A stretch of DNA of 64,000 nucleotides from Lepidurus packardi (GCA_023053545.1 JAKZAN010000159.1:1-64000), one strand, 5' to 3'; counted from the stretch's first letter, positions 22,711 through 36,776 are shown. Numbers and translations are program-made. The notes: generated from the letters alone by a model not told the origin.

Positions 22711-23959
22711 ATGAGAGAGATTGTAATGGAGCTATTGCAGCAACAGAGTCTAGGGTTGCACCAACCAGCACAAGAGTTGGCAGACGGTTTAGATAGTTGT
22801 TAGACTTATAGTTGGTATAGCTTGAAGTCAACCAACAAACCCTCTCTGATTCAGAGGCTAGCTGAATAATTCATAAAGAAAGATGTATAGGAATGCGGAA
22901 ATAATAGTCAAGTACTTTCGATACTGACGACCCAAATAACAATATCCTAAATTATTTTCTAAGATCGAACCTCCTCAGTATGCAGCCAGACGATTCCTAG
23001 CAACAACTACTATATTTCGGTATTCTCCCACAATCTCTAACATCTTCCAGATGCACATACTCACCTCCTTGACTACCCTCCTACCTTGCTCCCACGAGTC
23101 CTCCAAGAAGCCACTCTCCACAACATCAAATACATAGTCAACAATGCTACCGACCTCACCCAGATACCCAAAATGAGATACCTTGCCTCTCAATACAACA
23201 CAGGTACTTTACCATACCTTTCACCCGAGCGCAGAGAAATGCCGTATTGTCCAGTGTTATGGCATCCATCCTTTCTCCGTACATCTTGTGTAAAAAGATG
23301 AGGAAGAATCCTGGCTTCAGGAGCTAACATCAGCTCTAAAGGAAGAACCAAACGTTTTGATTGGCTAGATCGGCTTAGACTTCAGAAAAGACCTGCTGGA
23401 GAAAAACCCAAAAGAATTACAGATTAAAGTGTTCGAGAAGCAGTTCGACCTTGCGCAATCCTTGAATCGACCTGTGACCATGCACTGTGTCCATGCCCAT
23501 GGAGAAATGCTCAAGTTCCTTAAAAGAATTCACAAAGCTCTACCAAATAACAAACCATAATCATCACGTCCTCCAATCATCATGCACTCCTACGGAGGGT
23601 CTAAAGAAATCACCTAGTCTATCCTCAAAATGCAGAATCTCCCAGTCTTCTTCTCCCTGTCTTTAAAACGTAGCGAAACCCTCTGTCAAGTGATTCCAGT
23701 CTAGAGGCTTCTATTGTAGACTGATGCTCCTTATCAGCTTAACAGCACCCTTGTCAAAGTTTACTTCCAGTAAGAGAACAGCCTGGGAGAGGGAGAACTG
23801 AAGCTTGAAGAGGATTCTAAAGAATAGCAAGTGAATTATGTTAAGTATATCAAAGCCTCAGTGAGACCTTTGCTGAAGTACTACCCACAGCTGACCGAAA
23901 AATCATTGCTGGACACAATTTGGAGAAACAGTCTTAAAGCATTCCGGCTTCTGGTCTGA
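22711..23959 (+). CDS. TatD: TatD-family metal-dependent deoxyribonuclease
   Basis: Four exons in phase (introns 22912-22985, 23020-23050 and 23204-23234; the last two are 31 nt each) give 370 residues. After a 67-residue extension (MREIVMELLQQQSLGLHQ...) comes the TatD TIM barrel: FDAHTHLLD (metal-binding HxH), CYGIHPF, VLIGEIGLDFRKD, VTMHCVHAHGEM, PIIMHSYGGS and LLLETDAPYQ. The Glu of GEIGLD is a metal ligand and is encoded by TAG, as is the Glu of LLLETDAPY. These two positions are the strongest evidence for UAR=Glu. TatD enzymes are 3'-5' exonucleases or endonucleases linked to DNA repair and apoptotic DNA breakdown. All metal ligands I can check are present. Confidence 0.92.
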
Positions 23960-24057
23960 ATACTGTAATATTTATGATCGCTCTTTGTTTCATAAGAATT
24001 GTATTTCCGGTTAATATACAAAATGGAGGTCGAAAAACGAACGATACTTCTATACTA

Positions 24058-25067
24058 TCATGGTTTCTTGTTTTCTACCACTTTACTCATCGGGTTATTA
24101 GTATTGCTAACATTTTTCTGACCTCCCTTCTCTGGGCTCTCCTGCCCCGAAGAAGACTATGACATATCCTGGCTTGCGTATGCTTTCGAGTCACCTGCTT
24201 GTTGACTACCTCCCAGTTCCGAGCCCATGTGTGCCTTATAGAACTACAGGTGCTTGATCTTCAGGTGCTGGGACAGGGAGCCTTCGGAGCCGTAGGATTT
24301 GGTGCATGGTTCGACAGGACATCTGAATCCACGCTATATCTCGCCCGCGGTCCTTCGATGGCGTTTCTTCTTTTCGACTTCAGTGGCATTTTCACCCTTT
24401 TCCTTTTAGAGTTTAGCGACTCGGAGGGCAAGTAGATTCTTTTCATCGATGACTGCTTTGAGCTAAGGATTAAAACATCAAATCAATAGATGAGCAGGAG
24501 GCATAAAGAGTAACTAAGAAGATCGAATAGCGAAAAATAGCGAATACATTTATACTAATAAAAGCATAGGATATCGGTTAGTCGGGTGGAGAAGAGGCAT
24601 CGTATTCTTTGATCAGAAAATCCTGAGAATATACCTGTGTTTCAAAAATATCTCGAGAACCGAAACTGCCTCATACGCAAAACCATACAGTCTTGTACTT
24701 ATGAGGGCTATTATGGCGATTGGTATTTTGCTAAAACGCTGGCATCCAACACAAAATGCTACTCGATAGGATGTTGTTGCTGCTTCTCCAATCACTTCCC
24801 TTATCCGGCACGCAACACAAAAAGCAAAGTACTATACTGAAGTTTTAGTAATACCTGGTTATGCAGCAGTAGATTGGCAACATAGAGTTTATTAGCCTCT
24901 TGGAAGTAGTAGTTTGCAGCTTCCTCGATGGTGCCGTTGAAGTTGGCTGGGGTCCTGGGAGACTCTGAAAGTGTATTGGGGTTGTTATGGTGGTTGGTAC
25001 ATTGGAAGTGGGGGTTGTTGGTGGGTTTGAGTCCCTGGGAGACGGGTACAGCTTTGGTGGGCAACAT
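24058..25067 (-). CDS. C2H2 zinc-finger protein with a ~390-nt intron
   Basis: Exon 1 (24855-25067) encodes MLPTKAVPVSQGLKPTNN... up to AANYYFQEANKLYVANLLLH, and exon 2 (24058-24462) continues in phase with LKAVIDEKNLLALRVAKLEK. Together they form an amphipathic coiled coil, then one C2H2 finger FRCPVEPCTKSYGSEGSLSQ HLKIKH (C-x4-C-x12-H-x4-H). The total is 205 residues. The intron between (24463-24854) is 392 nt, far longer than any other here. The coiled coil probably dimerises the protein. A nucleic-acid-binding role is inferred from the finger. Confidence 0.82.
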
Positions 25068-25440
25068 GCGAGTCTGCGATGGGTATTGTGGGGGTTTGGG
25101 GATGGGATGGGATGGAGTGTTTTGGTGAGTGAATGATTTTGGGTCGTGAAATATAATAATTATAAGTGTGTGGGATGGGTATTTGTTTTGTTTTTTAACA
25201 AGGCTATTCGATAAAGGGATTATTAAAATTTTAATGGTACTTTAAAATTATAATCTACGGAGGTGGGTTTTCTCGTAAATCTAATTTAAAATTTAATCGC
25301 AGGACACATCATCCGTATCCCTATTAAACCCAGCACCCATATTGCTGTCGGTATTTGGGCTTACCTATTCGTAAGAGTCATCAGAAAAATTATATACTCC
25401 ACACACATTATTAGACAGACCCGCATCCATACTCTCTCAT
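25068..25440. other. Intergenic, about 370 bp
   Basis: 5' flank of the C2H2 gene (G/T-rich on the + strand near 25070-25200) grading into AT-rich sequence. Nothing further is seen. Confidence 0.55.
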
Positions 25441-27576
25441 TCAGAAGACACTGCTTGCTTCGTCTGTCTCCTGGATCGTCCCCCGCAACTCCTGGATACG
25501 AGTGTTCAGTGCCTTACGCATGTACACCTGCGACCCAGAATGTAGTGTCGGCTTAAAAGAACAACCCTCCAACTCTCTCTCCTCCTGTCTGACTTTCTAG
25601 TTCTACATGCGCTTTTACAACAGTTTCTTTCTACGCATACCCTCATCGTATAGACTCGTCTTGCTTGCTGATTTGTTCCTGCCGGATCCCTCAGTCAACA
25701 TTCTCTTTGACTTCTTGTTGATCTCAGGCACGAAGGTATACTCGGGCCCCTGTTTATCTCTGAACCATTTCTCGGTCAGGAATTTACCCTTGGTGTTTAG
25801 ATCGGTGTTCTCAAGAAGTTTCCACATCGACCTAACAAATAAACGTTAGTCTAAAATAGCCTGGATTTCCTCGAGTTCCTTGAACAAAGGCGACATGAAA
25901 ATCAGAGTATTTGGAGTCAAGTCTTCAATCTGAATGCCTTATGCTGAGATCAGTCCATCCCTATCGGAATCGAGAGTTTAGAAAAGCTCAGCTAGTCTAT
26001 CGTTAATCATGTTTCTGTAGATAGCCTCTGAGTGCTTGTTTTTGGTGATGGCTGGTTCTGGCTGGACAGTGCCGAGGGTTGAGTGCGAAGCCGTGTTGTT
26101 GTTAGAAAGAGTGTGAGATTTACTGGCGCCCTGGCTTAAAAGATAGTCTCCAATTGGTAAATTTTACTTATTGCGATCCAGCTTGGGGGGTCTTCCGATT
26201 TTTGGAGCAAAGGAATACTCTTCATTATTTTTGCGAGCCGTAGGGGAGGCGTCCGCCTTTTTCTTTTGAACTGACTTCTCAAGACGTTCCATGAAGTTCC
26301 CCTGAACTCGAGTGCGAGAACGCTCGTTGAGGCTGGGCTGGTGGGTATATTGGGAGTGTAGCTCGGCCTCCTTACGCTTCTGGGCTTGTTTGATAGAGTC
26401 ATAATACAGCTCATCGATGCGCTGCTGCTCGTCCTTGCTGCCATTTTTGTATCTAACGATTCGTTCGCTCCTGCATACATAATCAGTACAAATACATATA
26501 AAAATGGGGTTTTTGTTACACTTTATTTATTTCAGGCTTGAAAGTGCAAGACTCGAGCTACGCATAGATCTTCTGGGCTCTGGTGTCCTTTTTCTTGGGT
26601 TTCGTATGGTCTTCGCCCACAGCCTTGCGTATTTCGACTATCTTTTCGCTGACGCTGTTGATACGCGGCTTGAATGTCAACTCCCGTTCCTATTCGTGTT
26701 CCAACTCGATCCTTTTGCGAATCCGGTTCTCTTCCAATTGCTGCTGTTGCCTTTGCCCTTTCTGGTAAAGTCGCTGACCTGCTGCCCAAGAAGCCTGTGC
26801 TGCCTGTGCTGCCTGTGCTGCCTGTGCATTCTTCTTCAAGGGAGAATGAGGTTGATCCTTCATTCGAGAGCTGTAATGGTTCTGTGATATGTTTTCATTG
26901 CGACTAGGATTATTCTCGTTGCGACTTATGTTATTTTCATTGCGGCTGGGATAGCTCTCGATACGATTTCCATCAGATATTTTGCTTGGAGTGCGATTAT
27001 GACGGAAAGGACTTCGCTGGCCGCTATCGAAAGGATACACGACAGCTTCCTCCTTGATACTACGAACCTGGCTGCTGCTTTCGGGAGGGTTACTATAGGC
27101 GGAGCTATTGCGATAGTTGTAAGAGGGAGGATCGTTGGGTTGATAAGGAGTGTATGCTTCATTCTTGCTAGGAGGATTAGGATAGTTGGTACTAGAGCTG
27201 TATTTATGGTGTCTGGGGTTCTATTTGGCGTCTTTAAGTATGACTTGCTTCACTTTGTTTTCGACGATGTCAATAGCGACATCGTTGAGATCATGTTTTT
27301 TGCAGAACTGTACAGCTAGAAGATATGGGTCATCGTTCTATCTAGGGATTATGTTCAGGGTGATAATTGTTACCTGACTTCTAAAGGATAGGTTTCGTCG
27401 TTGCCGAGTTCGATGTCGATAGTAGCAATATGCCTAGATTCCTACTACGGCATCTCTGTATATGTGGGATGCGGCCGATCCTCCTCCTCGTCTTCCTCGA
27501 AGGTGATGTCGTGTTTAAGCTTGCCAGAAGTGAGGCCTGACCTTTCGAAGAGTTTTTCCGGATCAATTTTGCTCAT
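25441..27576 (-). CDS. Large protein with F-x-P-x-I repeats and an EF-hand-like loop
   Basis: Three exons (introns 27342-27373, 32 nt, and 26471-26519, 49 nt) give 684 residues. After an acidic N-terminus comes a Ser/Asn/Tyr-rich region with repeated SRNEN units and alternating Gln-Ala-Ala repeats. The remainder is charged and helical, carrying a recurrent short motif: TFKPRINS, CTFKPEINK, SFAPKIGR, TFVPEINKKS and SFKPTLHS. This F-x-P-x-I motif recurs in ciliate and apicomplexan cytoskeletal proteins. One calcium-loop-like segment, LDSDRDGLISAEG, lacks Glu at position 12 and may not bind Ca2+. A cytoskeletal or basal-body scaffold is an inference. Confidence 0.83.
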
Positions 27577-27619
27577 ATTGGCTATGTGAGTTTTATAAGT
27601 AGTTTTTATTGTTAGGAGA

Positions 27620-28292
27620 TACTGTTAAAGATAATGCGGGCCCACCCAATATAGTAGATATCATTTTTCTGTTAAAAACAGACTCCAGTTTATTAAGGCA
27701 TAAATGATGCACCTCTCCTCTATTTACTATGCAGAAAACGACTATTTCTCCTAATTTTTATTTAGATGTCTGATGATCCTCTACGGAATCTTCTCTCGGC
27801 TAACTTATCTCTAGCCTTGAGGAGTACGGCTGGGATGGGATTTTTGGAGAAGTCTCCATGGTTTCTGGAATAAAACTGTGCTCGTTGCTTATATGAGGAT
27901 TTATATTTTTTCTCGTTCAATCGCCGAGGCGTTCAGTAAACGGTAAATACTGGGGTATCCTGGCACGATAGCCACATCTGCGATTGAGTAGATGTGCATA
28001 TAATATGATAGGGATCACGGATTGTGAGATATAATAGGGTTTTTGGTAGGCGAAGAAAGTGGCAGGCAGCCCAACCACTGGATTGTGTTTTTGTAGGGCT
28101 GTGGTACTAATGGAAATGGTATAATTTATTTGTATGGGTTGAGTATGCCGTATTCATTTTCTTCTATTTAGGACTTGGGCACAGTATTCGAGGAATGCTA
28201 TGAGCAAAAGTAGGATACTCTAAGTGAGGTTTGAGTCTTTTTTCTTCTTGCTTGCGTGAAATACCTATAATGAATTAAACAAATACCTGCAT
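27620..28292 (-). CDS. Probable spliced gene, structure unresolved
   Basis: Coding-like segments occur on the - strand but in competing frames. Near 28130-28280 there are KRLKPHLEYPTFAHSIPRIL in one frame and EENEYGILNPYKEIIPFPLV in another. Near 27790-27900 there are YKSSYKQRAQFYSRNHGDFS with VLLKARDKLAERRFRRG in one frame and SNEHSFIPETMETSPKIP in another. Good splice signals (an acceptor ATCGCAG near 28000, and a 30-nt GT...AG unit near 27920) allow at least two models starting from ATG 28292. No domain is recognised. A real gene is likely, but its exact protein is not settled. Confidence 0.4.
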
Positions 28293-28396
28293 TGTACTAA
28301 AACAACAAGCCCGTAAAATCGCAACTCCCTAATAATCATAATAACTCTAACCCACATATTCCTAGCTCCCGACTCCTCAACCACTTTCTAATATTC

Positions 28397-28600
28397 ATGG
28401 GAAACTGCGTCAGAAGCAAGCAAAACGACTACGACCTAGCACGGAAACCCTCAATCGAACTCATAGTCGACCAGCCCAGTAAAACCATGTTGGTCAACGA
28501 AGACTACATGGCGATGCGGCGCTAGAAACTCTAGGAACGCAGGAGCAGAGGGATCCCAGTGCACTAGGACCAGTAGAACCAGGTGACCCGTGCTAAATGA
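28397..28600 (+). CDS. Small candidate N-myristoylated protein, 67 residues
   Basis: The ATG-to-UGA frame begins MGNCVRSKQNDYDLARKPSI. Gly2, with a small polar residue following and Cys4, is the classical N-myristoylation plus palmitoylation context. The rest is charged (MRREKLEERRSRGIPVHEDE) with seven UAR codons read as Glu. Under standard code this gene would be invisible. It probably sits on the inner face of a membrane. No family is recognised. The CDPK 700 bp away carries the same kind of N-terminus. Confidence 0.62.
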
Positions 28601-29228
28601 GAGCAGTGGAAGACGGTGTGATGGGCATCTCTATGATTTGTTGCGCCTCAATGGTTATGAAGTGATGTATGAATAGCTTTTCCGTAGACATACTTGCGTC
28701 AACTCTTTTTCTTTTTCGTTCTTTCCTTTCTTTTTAATAACTTTTGCTTTATAGATATTCGTGACGGAAGAATTGCATCGACTAATTTTAAATCAGAAAT
28801 GAATATGTAAATCTAGATCATGAAATCGGATTTTTATTTTTTACATTTATAGCGAAAAGTGCAAACCATCGCGATGCAGGTTCCAGACGCCCGAACCATG
28901 GCTACACCAAAATATCTGTCTCCCAAGGCTGTAGGTACCTGCATTGCCCAATATAAAGTATATCGCCGATCATGATAAAACCAGCGCACCCTAATATCGG
29001 ATACACATAAATATTCGATAGTCCTCCATATCTTCTTTCTGCTGAGTTTGAAATCTAAAGAAGTTAGAGAATAATTTATTGTTGTGAGACAAGCCTAGGT
29101 AGAGGACATACAGAGACATTTGGATTCTCGAAAGTAGTTCCCGCACTTTCCTGACTTCGGTGTCCTTTTTACCCGACTTTTTATAGATTGTAACATATAA
29201 ATACTCAACAAATCTCCACTTTTCCTCT
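28601..29228. other. Intergenic between convergent genes, about 630 bp
   Basis: AT-rich 3' flanks. I see no RNA gene or repeat. Confidence 0.55.
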
Positions 29229-31337
<2,109 letters not shown>

Positions 31338-32639
31338 GGGTATTGAGATAGGGTTGAGCCGATTTATGGTGGGAGTTGGATGGTTTTTGAGATAGATGAG
31401 GATGAGTTGGGAGTAATGAGAGGTAGAGTATGTAATGTTTAAGTATTAATATTTTAAGTTAGTGATGAATGAGATTGCGTTTTCTTTCGATGGAAATTCT
31501 TACTTTATGTTTTGGAATGTCATGAGAAAATAAGAAGCACAGCGATAACCTGAGTGATTGAGATGTTGACGACACTGTTTTCTTTATTTCTTTGGCCCAT
31601 TTCTGTACGAATCTTTTCTAATGCTTTGATTTCTTTTAGTATGTCACTTCTGACTGTGCTAGTTATTGATTGGGTATGCAATATATGGATTTCTATACTT
31701 TTCTACTATTTCGTATTACGCACGTATATATTTTGTGAGTGTTTTATTTGTTGTTTCTGCCCTCAAAACAATACAATTACCATAACCCGGTTCTTATACA
31801 CGCCTAAATTATTGTGTCACCCTCTATTCCTACAAATAATGCTTCCACTCGCTTATTAATATCATACTCTCCACCATTCATATATTGCATTCTATATTAT
31901 TCAACTGGATTTGTTCACGCTATTATAATCTATTATCGATTTAATCTCAGATGTATGCTGTCAGACACCATTCTCCTTCTATAGGAATCTTCCATTCTGC
32001 TTCACAACGATTCCTGTCTGGTCTTCTAGAAAGCTCTATGCTTCTCCTCGGTGTCTGTTCACGTCCGCCCTCCATCAGACATGCCCCCATCTCTTTCTAT
32101 TTATATATCTGCATCGATGCCTATAGCCTACATCTATTGTGGTTATAGAGCAGCCTATGAGGAGTTCCGGGTAATCATAGAGCTCGCAGCAATGACAATA
32201 TAAATGCTTTCCTCTCATTGCATGCTACATTTTCCGATTAGCCAGTCCTCCTTTGCTGCTCATGCAATTCATGAAAAAGTAGATGCTTTTATAATACTCT
32301 GACTTAGCTTTTCTTTTAACCAACCAATAATTAAGGCTGCTTGTGTATTTTAACTTGATGCCAACTAACGAATAAACGTGAAAACATTTTTGGAACTGGG
32401 TTATTTAGAAAATGATTAGGCCCCTTTATAAACGAGATATTCATTACACAGTTATATGTTTTATTGAGTAGACAGCGAATAGGACTCGGGTTGCGACAGC
32501 TAGTTATTTTTTGTCCAGAATTATAAGCCCACACCCATTCCTATTTATTCTTACAATACACAACTCAGCATAACTAACTCTCTTCGTAATATCTCAATTA
32601 AACTTTAGACAAGATAAATCTCCTCCGCCACCCTAATCT
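31338..32639. other. Long spacer between divergent genes, about 1.3 kb
   Basis: AT-rich promoter-side DNA between CDPK and the reductase. A hydrophobic + strand frame (31563 to about 32200) is open only because UAR is sense; its Leu/Phe/Cys-rich composition follows the T-rich DNA, so I leave it out. No RNA gene is recognised. Confidence 0.5.
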
Positions 32640-34301
32640 ATGCAACCTGACAACGCCCATTCCGTCGGTAGAGTCGGAGTCCGTCGCGAGGATAAATCCC
32701 ATTGGGAAAGACGTGCCGTCCTCTCTCCTCCAGATATCAAATAGCTCAAACAAAACTACCCCAACCTTGAATTCTATGTCCAGCCATCCAAGCTCAGGAT
32801 CTTCAGCGACCTAGAGTACGAGGAGGCGGGGGCAGTCCTCCGAGAAGATCTGTCCAACTGCGACCTGATTCTAGGCGTCAAAGAGGTCCCGAGCAAAGCT
32901 CTGATTGCAGACAAAACATACATGTTCTTCTCGCATGTTATAAAGGTATTATTTTTTCTGATCATCTTCTGCCAAATAACCGCTAACTTCTTTCCCACGT
33001 CACAGGCCCAACCACACAACATGGAGATGCTAGACACCATCCTGGAGAAGAACATTCGCATGATTGATTACGAGAAGATCGTAGATGAAAAGAACAATCG
33101 TCTGATCGCATTCGGCGTATTTGCAGGAATAGCAGGAGCCATAGACTACCTGGCAGGGTTCGGACAGTTCTTGTTGGTTTCCGGATTCTCGACACCCTTC
33201 CTGAATATCAGCTATTCATACAAGTACTTCAGTCTGCAGGATGGCTACGAAAACCTAGGAAAAGTCGCATAGAAACTCAAAGAAAAGGGAATTGACCAGT
33301 CCTTGTGCCCATTGATCTTCGCAGTGACCGGGAGCGGCAAGACTGCTAATGGGGCTCTGAAAGTACTTCGACAATTGCCAGTTACAGAGGTGTCACCTGA
33401 CGAGATCCAAAAGCTGGTGGAGGACAAAGACAACCCGAAGCACCGCGAAACTATCTACCTGACCAACATTACGAGCAAAGATGTCATGATTTCGCGGGAC
33501 ACAGGAGTGTTCGACAAAGAGTACTACACACATCCCGAGAAATTCAAGGTAATTCATTTCTTCTAAGTCTAACCTATTAACGAAATTGTTCCAGTGTGTT
33601 TTCGCCAAAAAATATCTACCCTACATTTCGAGTCTCTTCCACTGTATCTATTGGGATAGCAAAAGCCCCAAGTACATCAAGAACAAACACTTGGCTCGGC
33701 TCGCACGTGAGGACAAGCTCAGACTCATCGGCATCTGTGATGTCTCCTGTGATGCCGACGGTTCCATCGAGTGCCTCAAGAATTTCACCTCACCAGACAA
33801 GCCTTTCTTCTTCTATGATCCTCTGACCTAGGATGAAACCTACGACTACGAATACAAGAAGAACAGGATCATCTATCTGGCCATCGACTATCTACCATCT
33901 GAACTGGCTTACGATGCAAGTACTTAAGCAGTATTTTATGCCCCCCTTAACATTTTGTAGCGACTTATTTCTCGAGCACCCTCAAGAAGTGGATTCCTAA
34001 TATCTGCTAGTCCGACAAATCAAAGCCTCTAGAAGAGCAGGGTCTGCTACCATAGCTAGCTCGTGCTGTGATCGCCCTCAACGGACAGTTAACTCCTAGC
34101 TTCAAGTATATCGACAAGCTGCGGATGGAGAAAACCGAGTCCATGCAAAAGAAAGGATCGATGGTCCAAAAGTTGGTGAATAAGAAAGCCGAAAAAGACG
34201 AAGATGACCTGATGAACTCCATGATGTACAACAAGCTAAATGCTGAGGTGGACAAGTCGAAGATCACTCCTGTGCAGCTAAACTTCGATGATGACCAGTG
34301 A
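32640..34301 (+). CDS. Lysine-ketoglutarate reductase (single-domain)
   Basis: Three introns (32946-33005, 33549-33594 and 33920-33960) give 504 residues. This is the first enzyme of the saccharopine pathway of lysine breakdown, joining lysine and 2-oxoglutarate. The sequence matches the LKR half of alpha-aminoadipic semialdehyde synthase: VGVRREDKSHWERRAVLSP, FYVQPSKLRIFSDLEYEEAG, CDLILGVKEVPSKALIADKT, YMFFSHVIKAQPHNMEMLD, RMIDYEKIVDEKNNRLIAFG and FAGIAGAIDYLAGFGQ. The nucleotide site reads VTGSGKTANGA. The protein ends soon after the LKR module, with a charged tail and no saccharopine dehydrogenase domain, so that step must be encoded elsewhere. Confidence 0.93.
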
Positions 34302-34698
34302 AAGACATCCTGTTTATTTTTTATAGATCCGAACTATTATATATATTTTTTATGATTAGGGTGATTGTCAGTGGGCAGACTTCAATTGCTGCGACAACTT
34401 GTTATAGTGTTTAGGTGGTAATCGAGGCAACAAGTAGTGACAGATGCGTGTCTGGACAATGCAGTTCTAGAACCATAAGGTCTTTAACATATCATTATCT
34501 ATCTTCTTTCTATGAGCAGCGAATAAATACGCACAGACTAAATGGATCCCCTCTATATTCTGAAAAGTATGAATGTAGATATTTCTATCTGTTAACTCCC
34601 TCCAAAACCATTCTAATGTGTAGACTAAACCATTTTAAAATCAAAATGTTCGACTCATTACTATTTCTGTAATCAATATTCTCACAAAATCTATCCTC
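34302..34698. other. Intergenic, about 400 bp
   Basis: AT-rich spacer between two + strand genes. Nothing else is seen. Confidence 0.55.
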
Positions 34699-35211
34699 AT
34701 GAAAACATCAGCACTTTTGCTACTTTCCCTCTGCCTCACCCTCTCCTACTCCCTTAAGGCTTCTCACCATTATTTACTCAGGGTTGATAGGTCTGTCTGG
34801 GATGTTGTCCAAAAAATGGAGGACAGTCATAGTCCACAGGCTGCCATCCTCAAATTAAAATAGGACACACTCGTAAAGATCTCTTATGTTACTAATGCTC
34901 AATTTTATATCAAATCTCTCTAGGTTCTCAGTCGCTAAGGGTTTATCGATGAAATCAAGGAGGAAATTCCCATAGGAGAACCTCGATATGTTCTGATCTC
35001 GAACCGGGATGCCGAAGATGGTGAGACTGAAGGCATAGCATTCCAATATTGGTGCCCTCGTAGCATTATGGATACCCAAGCATAAAGAGTTTACAGCAGT
35101 CGATGGCAATGGATAGCACGCGAATTGGGAGCAGAAATAATAGAGAAAGTCGATGACCTAGAAGAAATCGGTCTTGATGGCGTATCATGGGGCCAATTGG
35201 ATGTTTTGTGA
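34699..35211 (+). CDS. Secreted protein, unknown
   Basis: A single exon of 170 residues. It begins with a signal peptide (MKTSALLLLSLCLTLSYS). The mature protein is mixed alpha/beta in character with segments SVWDVVQKMEDSHSP, GFIDEIKEEIPIGEPRYVLI and GIAFQYWCPRSIMDT. Five UAR codons are read as Glu. Only one Cys remains after the signal peptide, so it is not a disulfide-rich toxin or effector type. No family is recognised. Confidence 0.75.
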
Positions 35212-35348
35212 AATGACAGCTCCCCGCAATCCTAATGTTACTATCTACTTTCTGTATACTGAATAAGTCTTTAAAAAGTGTCGAATATACTATATACCAC
35301 AGACATGGATGTAGCTCCACAGTTTGATCATAGATATTTAGACTAATA

Positions 35349-36002
35349 TCAGCAGCAGTTTTTCCTCTTACTCATAAAAGATGACGATGGTATCTATTGA
35401 GAAACCTGAATTTGGGATTGGTTTTTCAAATCTTCTAGTTGGCGTGACATTTTCCTGAAGGCTGCTTCCTAGACAATAGCCTTCATTGCTTCATCTACTC
35501 CTTCGCTAGTTTTGGAGGAAGTTTCGTAGTAGCTGACGTTATTCATGTTCGAAATATACTGTAGGACTGCATCGGGGGGGACCATGACCTCCAAGTCTTT
35601 CTTGCAGCCGACAAGTATCCTGGGGGTGTCTTGTGTAATAAACATCTCAGCTTCAGTAAGCCACTTATCAAGACTATCAAAGGACTTGGCATTGTTCATA
35701 TCGAAGCAAATCAGGACAGCATCGGCATCTGAATGGAGTAATGGTTATATTTAAAGGAATTTACTTTTGTAATAAGGGGCTGATATGCTCCTAAATCTCT
35801 CCTGGCCGGCTGTGTCCCAAAATTGTGCCTTGACAGGTCTGCCTTTTACCTGATAGTGCTTGATTTTGAAGTCAACGCCGATGGTACATATGTAGTTAGC
35901 GTTAAAGTCATTGTCTGCAACCCTACGAAGCAGACAGGTTTTTCCAGCATACGGATCTCCGATGAAGATGACCTTGAGAACTAGAGTTTTGGGATCGCTC
36001 AT
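35349..36002 (-). CDS. Rab: Rab-family small GTPase
   Basis: A protein of 205 residues with one 36-nt intron (35729-35764). Motifs in order: P-loop GDPYAGKTCLL, switch I ending YICTIGVDFKIK, switch II WDTAGQERFRS, VLICFDMNNAKSF, G4 GCKKD (the usual Asn of NKxD is Cys) and G5 ETSSK. The protein ends KRKNCC, a double-Cys site for geranylgeranylation, so the C-terminus is complete. It controls vesicle traffic on some membrane; I cannot assign a subclass. The G4 change resembles variants seen in some protist Rabs and need not abolish GTP binding. Confidence 0.94.
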
Positions 36003-36455
36003 GGTGTGGGTAAGAGTGAAGAGGATGGTTTTTTTATTGTAGGAAGGAGGTATCTATAATTTTTTTTAATAATTATTGGAAAAAGAGAAAAGTATCGGGT
36101 TTTTTAGTCACTAATGAAAGAGTCTGTTTGAGGTTTAGTTTTTAAATAGTTAAATCTAATGAACTCTGATACCTTTAATCAGGACGGGATTACTTTTAAA
36201 ATTATAAATTCTGAAGTGAACATGGACTGATTTCCCGAAATAAAAGGTAAGGGAGGGTTTTCTTGGTTGAGGGGTCCATGACTATATCAGTTGGCAATAT
36301 AGCCTGGGTTGCACCAACATCAATCAATACACGCTCCTTTTCTTAACTTCAGTCCTCTGATCTAATTAAAATCACCAATAAGCAACGAGGAAACAAATAA
36401 GCTTAAAATCATGGATATCTACTTTGCTATCATCTAGACCTATTTCCAGTATTTA
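36003..36455. other. Intergenic, about 450 bp
   Basis: 5' flank of the Rab gene; AT-rich, with no recognised element. Confidence 0.55.
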
Positions 36456-36776
36456 TCACTTGACTCCCACATTTATCCTCAGCTTCATGCTCTCAACATT
36501 GTATTCTCTGTGGTTGAACATCTAATTGTTCACTGGCTCATCCAATTCCGATGCATACATTCTCATGTCCTTCTATTGTGTTCGGTACTCGTACTCGTTC
36601 ACGACTGCCTTGCTGTTCGAAGAAACGATCTTGGAATTAGGTTCGGGGAGGTAGCTGTTCGAGGGAAACTTCTTGTTCGAGGCGACACTGATGTAGTCTA
36701 CACGCGGGGCGAGAGAATTATGTGATTTGGCGATCCTTGATATTTTTGGTTTTTGGGAAGACGGCGAAGCTCCCAT
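36456..36776 (-). CDS. Small candidate N-myristoylated protein, 106 residues
   Basis: The frame begins MGASPSSQKPKISRIAKSHN, with Gly2 and Ser at position 5 or 6, a good myristoylation context followed by a basic stretch. It continues VDYISVASNKKFPSNSYLPE and ends REYNVESMKLRINVGVK before UGA. The frame is open upstream, but this Met gives the signal. No family is recognised. It is the third gene within 10 kb with an MG-start lipidation motif. Its 5' end is divergent to the quinone oxidoreductase, 170 bp away. Confidence 0.65.

Noticed and set aside
31563-32200. Hydrophobic + strand frame
   Set aside because: Composition follows T-rich DNA. There is no ordered set of membrane segments, and it lies in a divergent promoter region.
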